From a bacterium (GTDB lineage Bacteria; Verrucomicrobiota; Verrucomicrobiae; Opitutales; Opitutaceae), in assembly GCA_021780625.1 (NCBI GenBank), contig JAJXYI010000283.1:1-7626 (forward strand): 7,626 bases of DNA, read 5' to 3'. The notes under the pieces are model-generated. The model was not told where the DNA came from, ran no database searches, and worked only from the letters and a program-made list of their open reading frames with translations. Below are positions 1 to 6,141 of this stretch, piece by piece (position 1 is the first letter of the stretch; every line of letters starts with the position of its first letter). Position numbers and translations under genes: made by a program.

Positions 1-1
1 G

Positions 2-478
2 AGGCCGGTCATCGACGGAAAGATCAAGCCCGACCAGCTCGAGGCGCTCATGAGCGCCGAGCTCGATGCAAAGGCCGAGGAGGCGGACCATCCCATCCAT
101 GTGCTTGCACTCGTGGGCGACTCGCTGCCCGGCATCGGCATCGTCGCCGCGGTGCTCGGCATCATCAATACGATGGCGTCCATCGCCGATGGCCCCGAAG
201 TGGTCGGCGAACGCGTCGCCGCTGCGCTCACCGGCACCTTTCTCGGTGTGTTCTGCGCCTACGGATTCGTGAATCCGATCGCGAATCGCCTGAAGTTCAA
301 CAACGCCAGCGAACAGCAGTATCTGCGCTGCATCCTGGCGGCCGTGGCCGGCTTCGCGAAGGGCCTCGCTCCGCTGACCGCCGTCGAAGTCGCACGCCGC
401 TCGCTCGACAGTGGCGTGCAGCCGGGCGCCGAGGAACTCGAGACCAAGCTCAAGGCTCTCTCGACCGGCACCAAGTAA
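2..478 (+). CDS. motA: Flagellar motor stator protein MotA (C-terminal part)
   Basis: Inner-membrane stator subunit that, with MotB, couples ion flow to torque on the rotor. The frame is open from the left edge, so the start and first two membrane segments lie outside; 158 residues are visible. The first ATG in frame (position 50) is internal. Visible residues about 36-61 form transmembrane segment 3, starting LVGDSLPGIGIVAAV, and about 76-97 form segment 4, with AYGFVNP. The two prolines that are functionally important in MotA (P173 and P222 in E. coli) align with codons 128-130 and 275-277. The cytoplasmic tail, with a VEVARRSL stretch and an acidic end, also matches E. coli MotA. The E. 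coli-like sequence fits the MotA rather than the PomA branch, so proton use is likely but not proven. motB follows after 21 bases. Confidence 0.97.
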   Translation, partial: RPVIDGKIKPDQLEALMSAELDAKAEEADHPIHVLALVGDSLPGIGIVAAVLGIINTMASIADGPEVVGERVAAALTGTFLGVFCAYGFVNPIANRLKFNNASEQQYLRCILAAVAGFAKGLAPLTAVEVARRSLDSGVQPGAEELETKLKALSTGTK

Positions 479-499
479 CCGGCCTCCACTGAAGACCTC

Positions 500-1336
500 A
501 TGGCGCGCAAGAAAAAGGCCGAAGCCCACGGAGGAGCGTGGAAGGTTGCCTACGCCGACTTCGTGACGGCGATGATGGCCTTGTTCATGGTCCTGTGGAT
601 CAGCGCCCAGGATAAAAAGATCCTGCTCGCCACCTCGCGCTATTTTCAGAATCCGTTCAACTCACCGCTCGAGAAGAGTTCGGGCGTGATGGAGTTCAAT
701 TCCGACAAGGCCAGCCAAGGTGGCTCCAGGGATGACGCCCAAGGCGGTTCCTCCAAGCCGCAGACCAGCCCAAAGGAGATCGACCTGCAGTTCCTCAATT
801 CCGTCGCGAAGGATTTTTACCGGCTCCTCAACCTCCAGGAGGATCTCGCGGACAAGCCGATCGACATCCAGGTCACCAGCGACGGACTCCGCATCACGCT
901 GTTCGACCGTGCCCGCAAGCCGCTTTTCAAGGGAAACACCTCCGAGTTCACCGAGTGGGGACGATTTGTGATGCAGAACCTCGCCTGGATCATCGACCGC
1001 TACAAATTCAAGGTCGTCATCGAGGGCTACACCAAGAGCGGCCTGTCGTTCACTCGGAAGGATTATTCGGATTGGGACCTTTCGACGGACCGGGCCAACG
1101 CCTCCCGGCGTGCGCTGACGTATTACGCGGTCGACCCGAGATTCGTCGAGCGCGTGACGGGCTACGGCGACACGCGCCCGGTCCAGGGTGAACCGAGCAG
1201 TTCCGATTCGAATCAACGCGTCGCGATCAGCCTGTCACCGTCGCCCATTTCCTGGCATCGGTCCACCGCCGACGTCGACACCTTCAACACTGCGAAGAAG
1301 TCTGCGACGAATTCCACCGCCACCGCCACTCCATGA
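500..1336 (+). CDS. motB: Flagellar motor stator protein MotB
   Basis: Stator subunit that carries the ion-binding site and anchors the stator to the cell wall; 278 residues, inside the usual MotB range. A short basic N-terminus is followed by one transmembrane segment at about 16-35 (KVAYADFVTAMMALF). The essential ion-binding aspartate is D20. Residues 37-53 (QDKKILLATSRYFQNPF) match the plug region just after the membrane, followed by a Gly/Ser/Asp-rich linker at about 60-92. Residues about 120-246 are an OmpA-like peptidoglycan-binding domain with EGYT (175-178), LSTDRANASRR (194-204) and GYGDTRPV (221-228). The position that is normally aspartate in the GHTD motif is K179, while the partner arginine R198 is kept. 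The Ser/Thr/Ala-rich tail after about 246 is probably disordered. A weak GAAG (491-494) lies five bases before the ATG. The stop overlaps the next gene. Confidence 0.97.
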   Translation: MARKKKAEAHGGAWKVAYADFVTAMMALFMVLWISAQDKKILLATSRYFQNPFNSPLEKSSGVMEFNSDKASQGGSRDDAQGGSSKPQTSPKEIDLQFLNSVAKDFYRLLNLQEDLADKPIDIQVTSDGLRITLFDRARKPLFKGNTSEFTEWGRFVMQNLAWIIDRYKFKVVIEGYTKSGLSFTRKDYSDWDLSTDRANASRRALTYYAVDPRFVERVTGYGDTRPVQGEPSSSDSNQRVAISLSPSPISWHRSTADVDTFNTAKKSATNSTATATP

Positions 1337-1566
1337 AATCCTTCCTCCAAGGCCGTCCCGTCCAGCAGACCCCCGCGCTCCGATCCCTGTCGTCGCCTGG
1401 CCTCGAAGGCCTCGCGAAGGGGAAGCTTGCGCATTCGCACGAAGGGGATGGTGGGGGGCCCAATGTCGAGTGTGTCAAACAGGGCGAAAAAGTCGTGCGA
1501 CTTATCGTCACCTGTTCCTGCGGCGAGAAGATCGAGATCGAGTGCCTTTATCCGGCCGGCGGCTGA
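1333..1566 (+). CDS. Small cysteine-rich protein of unknown function, coupled to motB
   Basis: I do not recognise a named family. The frame encodes 77 residues and its ATG overlaps the motB stop in an ATGA arrangement, so it is probably translated by coupling to motB. Codons end mostly in G or C, like the neighbours. Residues 1-45 are low in hydrophobics and rich in Gly, Ser and Pro, hence probably disordered. Residues 45-77 look like a compact beta unit with four cysteines: C47, C61, C63 and C71, in the pattern C-x13-C-x-C-x7-C, with VTCSCGEKIEIEC at 59-71. This spacing could bind zinc or another metal, but that is inference. There is no signal peptide or membrane segment, so a cytoplasmic location is expected. 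Its place directly after motAB suggests a role in the motor or its control. A chance open frame is the alternative, made less likely by the overlap and ordered C-terminus. Confidence 0.72.
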   Translation: MKSFLQGRPVQQTPALRSLSSPGLEGLAKGKLAHSHEGDGGGPNVECVKQGEKVVRLIVTCSCGEKIEIECLYPAGG

Positions 1567-1574
1567 GGCCTTCT

Positions 1575-1591
1575 CCGCACGAAGCGTGCGG
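1575..1591 (+). other. Hairpin just after the small gene
   Basis: Arms CCGCACG (1575-1581) and CGTGCGG (1585-1591) pair perfectly over 7 bp, with a three-base AAG loop (or 6 bp with a five-base loop). It starts nine bases after the stop of the small gene. A C-rich stretch follows, not a T run, so it does not look like an intrinsic terminator. It may protect the 3' end of the stator mRNA or help pause polymerase before the real terminator. The role is inferred. Confidence 0.4.
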
Positions 1592-1638
1592 CTCTCCCCC
1601 TGGTGCGCGCTCATCGGCGCTTGTTTTCGAACCCACAC

Positions 1639-1669
1639 GGGCGCGACTTCGGTCGCGCCCTGCGTTTTT
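1639..1669 (+). terminator. Intrinsic terminator ending the motA-motB operon
   Basis: A perfect 9-bp G+C-rich stem, arms GGGCGCGAC (1639-1647) and GTCGCGCCC (1652-1660), encloses a TTCG loop. This is the exceptionally stable C(UUCG)G tetraloop in RNA. Four bases later comes a run of five T (1665-1669). There is no matching A run before the stem, so it should work on + strand transcripts only. It separates the stator genes from the flg operon and implies that flgF has its own promoter. Confidence 0.85.
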
Positions 1670-1865
1670 ACGGGGACGGCGATCGCACGTGAAACCGCGG
1701 GCAGGCTTTTCCCATCGCCGCGAGTCGCGCCCTCCCGAGCGCTCGGCAAAGCTTGCCGGTCCTTCGCCCATCCGGAGTCATGCCAACTTTCCGTCATGGG
1801 GTATCAAAAAATTATGGAGCGGAAGTCGCTAAAAGACAGTGGGAAACGGTGACGGAGTCCGTGGA

Positions 1866-1879
1866 GGCACGAGGTTGGC
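1866..1879 (+). promoter_or_regulatory. Possible sigma-54 (-24/-12) promoter of the flg operon
   Basis: GGCAC (1866-1870), five bases, then TGGC (1876-1879) gives the invariant GG and GC doublets with the required ten-base gap. Against the sigma-54 consensus TGGCAC-N5-TTGC the mismatches are the base before GG (A) and one T of TTGC (G here). With the last C taken as -12, transcription would start near 1891, only about five bases before the flgF ATG. Sigma-54 control of rod, ring and hook genes is known in several flagellated groups, so the place makes sense. A single 14-base match can arise by chance, and I saw no convincing sigma-70 or sigma-28 promoter instead. Confidence 0.45.
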
Positions 1880-1895
1880 TTAACTGTGCTCGACC

Positions 1896-2636
1896 ATGAA
1901 TATCGGCCTGTACGAAAGCGCCTCTGCCATGAACGCCTTGGAGCGTTGGCAGGATGCCGTGGCCCAAAACATCACGTCGAGTCAGGTCACAGGTTACAAG
2001 AAACGCACGGTGGATTTCGCTGCGACGCTGATGGGCGAGATGTCGCCGGGTGGAAAGACCCCGATCGGCGATGGCCAGCCCGGATCCTTTCCGACCGCGA
2101 TCTATGGCATCAGTTACAAGCAGGGAGAAGTGAGCCCGACGAAGCGGCCCCTCGATCTCGCGCTCCAGGGACCGGGGTTCTTTGTGATGCAGGCGCCGGA
2201 TGGCTCGCGCACCTACACGCGCGATGGCGGACTCTCGATCCGCAATGATCGTACGCTCATCAGCGCCTCTGGGGCGGAGATCCTCTCAGACGCCAATTCC
2301 CCCATCCAGACTCTTCCGAACGGAAATCCGATCACGATCAACGCCGACGGCACCGTATACCAGGGACCGGCCCGCCTCGGAAAAATCAAGGTTGTGAAGT
2401 TTGACGACAACAGCCGCCTCATCCCCGTCGGCACCGGCGGCTTCATCGCACCCGGCCAGGATCCGGTCACCGTCGAAAAACCTGACGTGATGCAGGGTTA
2501 CCTCGAAGGTTCCAATGTCAGCCCGCTGCGGGAAATGGTCGACCTCGTCATGATCTCCCGCGCCTACGAGGCGAATCAGAAGCTGATTCAAAGCCGCGAC
2601 GGCACCTTTGAAAAGGCTCTCGAAAAACTCGGCTGA
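1896..2636 (+). CDS. flgF: Flagellar basal-body rod protein FlgF
   Basis: Proximal rod component of the basal body, exported through the flagellar type III system, so no cleavable signal is expected or seen; 246 residues, close to the usual 250. The N-terminal rod domain (1-35) starts MNIGLYESASAMNA and has QNITSSQVTGYKK at 24-36, a divergent form of the ANNLANVNTPGFK motif kept in FlgG. The middle has LDLALQGPGFFVMQ (86-99) and TYTRDGGLSI (106-115), typical of the FlgE/F/G fold. The C-terminal domain has VMQGYLEGSNVSPLREMVDL (198-217) and SRAYEANQKL (221-230). The start at 1896 is the only ATG that keeps the whole rod motif; a TAA lies in frame at 1881-1883. No Shine-Dalgarno sequence is close. 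It is named FlgF, not another rod protein, mainly because flgG follows after 39 bases. Confidence 0.88.
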   Translation: MNIGLYESASAMNALERWQDAVAQNITSSQVTGYKKRTVDFAATLMGEMSPGGKTPIGDGQPGSFPTAIYGISYKQGEVSPTKRPLDLALQGPGFFVMQAPDGSRTYTRDGGLSIRNDRTLISASGAEILSDANSPIQTLPNGNPITINADGTVYQGPARLGKIKVVKFDDNSRLIPVGTGGFIAPGQDPVTVEKPDVMQGYLEGSNVSPLREMVDLVMISRAYEANQKLIQSRDGTFEKALEKLG

Positions 2637-2675
2637 TCGCCCCTGTACCTCCCTCCCACCTGTTAATCGCACGCC

Positions 2676-3458
2676 ATGAATCTTTCGCTCTACTCCGCAG
2701 CCACGGGCATGGAGGCCCAGCAACTCAACCTCGACACGATCGCAAACAATCTCGCGAACGTGAACACGCCGGGCTTCAAGAAGAGCAAGATCGAGTTCCA
2801 GGATCTTCTTTATCAAAAGCCCAGGTCCGCCGGCAGCGAAACGGCGGGCGGCAACGTGGTCCCGACCGGCATCGAGGTCGGCAACGGTTCGCGCGTCGCC
2901 GCCACGGCGAAGGATTTTTCCCAGGGCGAACTGACGTCGACCGGCGGTAATCTCGATCTTGCCATCCAGGGAGATGGCTTTTTCGAGGTGCAGCGCCCCG
3001 ACGGAACGATCGGCTACACCCGCGACGGCTCGTTCAAGTTGAACGCCAATGGCCAGGTCGTCACCGCGGACGGCATGCCCGTCCTCTCCAATTTCCAGGC
3101 CATTCCGAGCGGCACGACCTCGATCAGCATCGACACGTCGGGCAATGTCACGGTCCAAAGCGCATCCGGCAACTCAACCTTCCGACTCCAACTGGCCCGC
3201 TTCGCAAATCCCGCCGGCCTCAAGAGCCTTGGCGGCAACCTCTACGAGGAAACGGCCGCCTCGGGCACCCCGGAAACCGGAAACCCCGCTGAACAGGGCT
3301 TCGGCTCCGTCATGCAGGGCTACCTCGAAAGCTCCAACGTCAACATCGTCGAGGAGATGGTGAACCTCATCGTCGCCCAGCGCGCCTACGAGATCAACAG
3401 CAAGTCCGTCCAGACCTCCGACGAGATGCTGCAGAACGTGGCGCAGATGAAACGCTGA
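2676..3458 (+). CDS. flgG: Flagellar distal rod protein FlgG
   Basis: Distal rod subunit that links the proximal rod to the hook and passes through the P and L rings; 260 residues, the standard FlgG length. The N-terminal rod motif is textbook: LYSAATGMEAQQLNLDTIAN (5-24), then NLANVNTPGFKK (25-36). The middle carries LDLAIQGDGFFEVQRPDG (93-110) and YTRDGSFKLNANGQ (114-127). The C-terminal domain has VMQGYLESSNVNIVEEMVNL (212-231) and AQRAYEINSKSVQTSDEML (234-252). Its ends are clearly related to those of FlgF, as expected for paralogues. The 39 bases before the ATG are pyrimidine-rich and have no ribosome binding site. Its TGA shares one base with the ATG of flgA. Confidence 0.97.
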   Translation: MNLSLYSAATGMEAQQLNLDTIANNLANVNTPGFKKSKIEFQDLLYQKPRSAGSETAGGNVVPTGIEVGNGSRVAATAKDFSQGELTSTGGNLDLAIQGDGFFEVQRPDGTIGYTRDGSFKLNANGQVVTADGMPVLSNFQAIPSGTTSISIDTSGNVTVQSASGNSTFRLQLARFANPAGLKSLGGNLYEETAASGTPETGNPAEQGFGSVMQGYLESSNVNIVEEMVNLIVAQRAYEINSKSVQTSDEMLQNVAQMKR

Positions 3459-4342
3459 TGAACTCCCGATCCCTGAGTCCCTTTCTCGTCTCGTTCCTGA
3501 TGCTGGGCTCGACCCTGACGGGATCGAGGCTGTTCGGACAACAGTCGCCCGCGCTGACCGACCTGGCATCGCTGCAGTCGCTCCCCGTGGACGCCTCGGG
3601 CGCCTTCGTCAACGACGGCTCGAGCCCCCGGTCCGTGCCGCAGGCCGCCACTCCCGCCCCCGCGCCGACCCTCCGCACGGCCCCCGCGCCGGTGGTTCCG
3701 AAGCGGATGTATTCAATCGACCGCGACGCCTTGGTCGCCGCCCTCCGCCGCCAGGTCGCCAACCACTTCAATGTCTCCGGAGACTTATCGATCGACGTGA
3801 CGTCCGGCTGGACCCCGCCGCCGGCCTCGGCTGATCCCGAGGTGGTCTCAGTCGTCGAGTATCCCTCTCAGCTGTCCTCCGACTTCATCGTTCGGGTCCG
3901 CGTGGAAACCTCCGCCGATGACTCCCAGCCGGATCGCACGGTGATGGTGCATGCCCAGCTCTGGCGCAACGCCTGGGCGACGCGCGGGCCGGTGAACCGG
4001 GGGGATCTCTTCGCCCCGGACGGTCTCGACGTCCAGCGGGTCGACTGCCTGCGAAATCGCGACGCGCTGTTCACTGACGCCGCCACCCAGAACCTGGCTT
4101 TCGGCCGCGGGCTCCCCGCTGACCAGTTGCTCACGTGGCACGACGTCTGCAAGCGCTCCCTCGTCCACCGCGGCGAGATCGTCGAGGTCGTCGCCGTCGA
4201 CGGCAACCTCTCCGTCACCATGAAGGGCATCGCGATGCAGAACGGCGGAATGGGCGACCTCGTGATGGTGAGAAATCCTGAGTCCAAGCGCGAGATACCC
4301 GCGATGGTTGTCGCGGAAAATCGCGCGGAAGTCCGCTTCTGA
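3458..4342 (+). CDS. flgA: Flagellar P-ring assembly chaperone FlgA
   Basis: Periplasmic chaperone that helps FlgI assemble into the P ring; 294 residues, longer than the roughly 220 of E. coli FlgA. Residues about 9-20 are hydrophobic and look like a signal peptide, with cleavage possible near G27. Residues about 28-83 form an extra Pro/Ala/Ser-rich linker (for example ATPAPAPTLRTAPAPVVP, 64-81). Residues about 84-175 are the N-terminal FlgA region. Residues about 176-294 contain the SAF-like C-terminal part: RGPVNRGDLFAPDGL (176-190), LLTWHDVCKRSLVHRGEIV (224-242) and SVTMKGIAMQNGGMGDLVMV (252-271). Cysteines are C197 and C231. The ATG overlaps the flgG stop by one base (TGATG), so translation is probably coupled. 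The place directly before flgH and flgI fits its job. Confidence 0.93.
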   Translation: MNSRSLSPFLVSFLMLGSTLTGSRLFGQQSPALTDLASLQSLPVDASGAFVNDGSSPRSVPQAATPAPAPTLRTAPAPVVPKRMYSIDRDALVAALRRQVANHFNVSGDLSIDVTSGWTPPPASADPEVVSVVEYPSQLSSDFIVRVRVETSADDSQPDRTVMVHAQLWRNAWATRGPVNRGDLFAPDGLDVQRVDCLRNRDALFTDAATQNLAFGRGLPADQLLTWHDVCKRSLVHRGEIVEVVAVDGNLSVTMKGIAMQNGGMGDLVMVRNPESKREIPAMVVAENRAEVRF

Positions 4343-4346
4343 CCCC

Positions 4347-4967
4347 ATGAACGCCCGCGTCTTCCTCCTCGTGTGCGGCCTTCTCCTGGCCCCTGCCGGC
4401 GCGTTTGCAGATTCGCTCTGGACAAGCCCGGCCAACAATCAGCGCCCGATCATCGCCGATCACAAGGCCTGCGCGGTCGGAGATATCGTCACCATCGTCG
4501 TCAATGAAAACGCGAATCTGACCAGCACGCAGTCGAAGCAGACTGCTACCGACGATTCGGTGAATGCCGCCGTCAGCCAGTTCCTGTTTCCCACCACGGC
4601 TTCCAAGTTTGGCACGCACAACGGCGCCCTGCCGGGCATCACGTTCGGCGACAAGACCGCGTTCACCGGCGGTGGCTCCGTCTCCAATTCCCAGAGCGTC
4701 ACTTCTCGCGCCGCCGTGCTCGTCACCGACGTCCTGCCCAACGGCAACCTCGTGATCGAGGGCATCAGGCAGGTCACGTTCTCGGGCGAAACCCAGCACG
4801 TCATCCTCCACGGCATCATCCGGCCCGACGACATCGCCCCGGATGACACGATCGCCTCGAGCAGCATCGCCGACGCCCGCATCGAGTTCGTCTCCCAGGG
4901 CGAACTCAACGATACGGCAAAGAAGGGCTGGTTCTCCCGGCTCTACGCGAAGCTCCGCCCATTCTGA
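4347..4967 (+). CDS. flgH: Flagellar L-ring protein FlgH
   Basis: Builds the outer-membrane L ring around the rod; 206 residues from the chosen start, somewhat shorter than E. coli FlgH. The frame is open from an ATG at 4308, but that start lies inside flgA and puts 13 charged residues before a good signal peptide, so ATG 4347, four bases after the flgA stop, is preferred. Residues 1-21 are a signal peptide with likely cleavage after AFA (19-21). Family features follow: ACAVGDIVTIVVNENANLTS (41-60), TSRAAVLVTDVLPNGNLVIE (119-138), FSGETQHVILHGIIRPDDI (145-163), SSIADARIEF (172-181) and GWFSRLYAKLRPF (194-206). FlgH is usually a lipoprotein. The only early cysteine here, C10, sits inside the hydrophobic core with valine before it and does not form a lipobox. 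Confidence 0.95.
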   Translation: MNARVFLLVCGLLLAPAGAFADSLWTSPANNQRPIIADHKACAVGDIVTIVVNENANLTSTQSKQTATDDSVNAAVSQFLFPTTASKFGTHNGALPGITFGDKTAFTGGGSVSNSQSVTSRAAVLVTDVLPNGNLVIEGIRQVTFSGETQHVILHGIIRPDDIAPDDTIASSSIADARIEFVSQGELNDTAKKGWFSRLYAKLRPF

Positions 4968-4992
4968 TCCAGCTGCACGCGAACCCCGATCC

Positions 4993-6138
4993 ATGCATTC
5001 ACGCGCCAACACGATCCTGACGCCCACGCGACGGCCCTCCCTCTTTGGCAGGGGCGCGTTCCTCGTGCTGCTCTGCCTGTCCTGCCTCACGGCCCAGGCC
5101 TCGCGTATCAAGGATCTCACGTCAATCGACGGGGCCCGCGACAACCAACTCGTCGGCTACGGCCTCATCGTCGGCCTGGCCGGCGATGGCGATTCCAATT
5201 CCCAGACCACCCTTCGCAGCATCGCGAATATCGTCCAGCGCTACGGCCTGACGATCGACCCGACTCAGATGAAGGCCAAGAACGCGGCGATCGTGATGTG
5301 CACCGCGGACATCGGTCCCTTCCTCCGCTCGGGCACCAAGATCGACGTGATCGTCGCCTCGATGGGTGACGCCAAATCCCTCCAGGGTGGTGTGCTCCTT
5401 CAGACTCCCCTGATGGGCGCCGACGGGCGGGTCTACGCGGTTGCCCAGGGCCCGGTCGCGATCGGCGGTTTTGTCGGTGGTGCGGGCGGACCTGGAGGAG
5501 CTACCGTCCAGAAGAATCATCCGACGGTCGGAACGATCAGCAACGGTGCGATCGTCGAACGCGAGATTCCCGCTCATTTCGTTCGCAACGGCGCAATCGA
5601 TCTCGAATTGCTGAATCCCGATTTCACGTCTGCCTCCCGTGTCGCCAGCGCGATCAACGCAGTCTGGCCCGGTATCGCGTTCCCCGACGACGCCGCGACC
5701 GTCAAGGTCAAGGTCCCCGCCGCGTTCGTGGGGCACGAGGTGGCATTCATCGCAAACATGGGACAGATCGACGTGAATCCCGACACCGAGGCCCGCGTCG
5801 TCATCAACGAGCGCACGGGCACGATCGTCGCGACCTCCACCGTGCGCATCTCCCAGGTGGCGATCAGCCACGGCTCACTCACAATCACGGTCACGTCCAA
5901 CGTCGGCGTGAGCCAGCCCGGGCCCTTCAGTCAGGGCGGTCAGACGGTCACCGTCCCGAGCACCCAGACCGCGGTGAACGAAGTGAAGGGTGGTTTCACG
6001 GTGATGGAGGAGGCTCCGTCCGTCGAACGGCTCGCCGCGGCCCTCAATGCGCTGGGCGTCAGTACCCGCGACATGATGGCCATCTTCCAGACCCTCAAAC
6101 GAGCCGGCGCGCTTCAGGCCGAGCTCATCATCAACTGA
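4993..6138 (+). CDS. flgI: Flagellar P-ring protein FlgI
   Basis: Periplasmic subunit of the P ring, the bushing at the peptidoglycan layer; 381 residues, slightly over the usual 365-370. The frame is open from 4843, inside flgH, but ATG 4993 lies 25 bases after the flgH stop and gives a proper signal peptide. That peptide has a basic N-region of about 20 residues, a hydrophobic core at about 21-33 and likely cleavage after AQA (34-36). The mature protein starts SRIKDLTSIDGARDNQLVGY, nearly the family signature, followed by GLIVGLAGDGDS. Also seen are SMGDAKSLQGGVLLQTPLMG, DGRVYAVAQGP, PDFTSASRVASAINAVWPG, and the C-terminal run from TVMEEAPSVERLAAALNALG to MMAIFQTLKRAGALQAELII. The longer N-region accounts for the extra length. 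flgJ starts three bases after its stop. Confidence 0.97.
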   Translation: MHSRANTILTPTRRPSLFGRGAFLVLLCLSCLTAQASRIKDLTSIDGARDNQLVGYGLIVGLAGDGDSNSQTTLRSIANIVQRYGLTIDPTQMKAKNAAIVMCTADIGPFLRSGTKIDVIVASMGDAKSLQGGVLLQTPLMGADGRVYAVAQGPVAIGGFVGGAGGPGGATVQKNHPTVGTISNGAIVEREIPAHFVRNGAIDLELLNPDFTSASRVASAINAVWPGIAFPDDAATVKVKVPAAFVGHEVAFIANMGQIDVNPDTEARVVINERTGTIVATSTVRISQVAISHGSLTITVTSNVGVSQPGPFSQGGQTVTVPSTQTAVNEVKGGFTVMEEAPSVERLAAALNALGVSTRDMMAIFQTLKRAGALQAELIIN

Positions 6139-6141
6139 CCC

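Larger units (their letters stand above)
1567..1895 (+). other. Intergenic region between stator and flg operons
   Basis: These 329 bases hold no gene that I can support. From left to right they contain a hairpin right after the small gene (1575-1591), the strong terminator (1639-1669), a short 6-bp hairpin with arms CGGCAA and TTGCCG (1744-1758), two direct copies of GTCATG (1777-1782 and 1793-1798), an AT-richer patch at about 1801-1816 and the sigma-54-like element (1866-1879). A GGAGG at 1863-1867 is 28 bases from the flgF start, too far to act as its ribosome binding site. Some frames stay open across this region, but they run through the terminator and look like nothing known. Confidence 0.7.

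Noticed and set aside
1188..1852. Two + strand open frames (1188-1832 and 1427-1852) covering the non-coding region
   Set aside because: They overlap the end of motB or the small gene, run through the intrinsic terminator and give Arg/Ser/Pro-rich products without recognisable features.
1827..1855. Sigma-28-like promoter starting at CTAAAAG
   Set aside because: The -10 half at the right distance does not resemble GCCGATAA.
1929..1931. Second ATG in flgF as the real start
   Set aside because: It would remove LYESASA, part of the conserved N-terminal rod motif.
2651..2665. Pyrimidine-rich CCT-repeat tract between flgF and flgG
   Set aside because: It resembles the anti-Shine-Dalgarno sequence, not a ribosome binding site, and forms no stem with the sequence around it.
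2286..3158. Long open frame (290 codons) on the - strand opposite flgF and flgG
   Set aside because: It lies fully opposite two well-recognised genes and its product is Arg/Asp/Ala/Gly-rich with no domain. Such frames are expected in G+C-rich DNA.
4308..4346. Longer FlgH start at ATG 4308
   Set aside because: It lies within flgA and places a charged 13-residue extension before the signal peptide.
4843..4992. Longer FlgI start at ATG 4843
   Set aside because: It lies within flgH and adds 50 Arg/Ser/Pro-rich residues before a normal signal peptide.
5023..5103. Lipobox or Tat signal in FlgI
   Set aside because: C31 has S at -1 but C at -3, and an AQA signal peptidase I site follows at once. 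The RR at 13-14 lacks the rest of the Tat motif. The mature start SRIKDL fits ordinary Sec-type FlgI.
4215..5144. 309-codon open frame on the - strand opposite flgA, flgH and flgI
   Set aside because: It spans three gene junctions on the other strand and has the composition of an antisense shadow.
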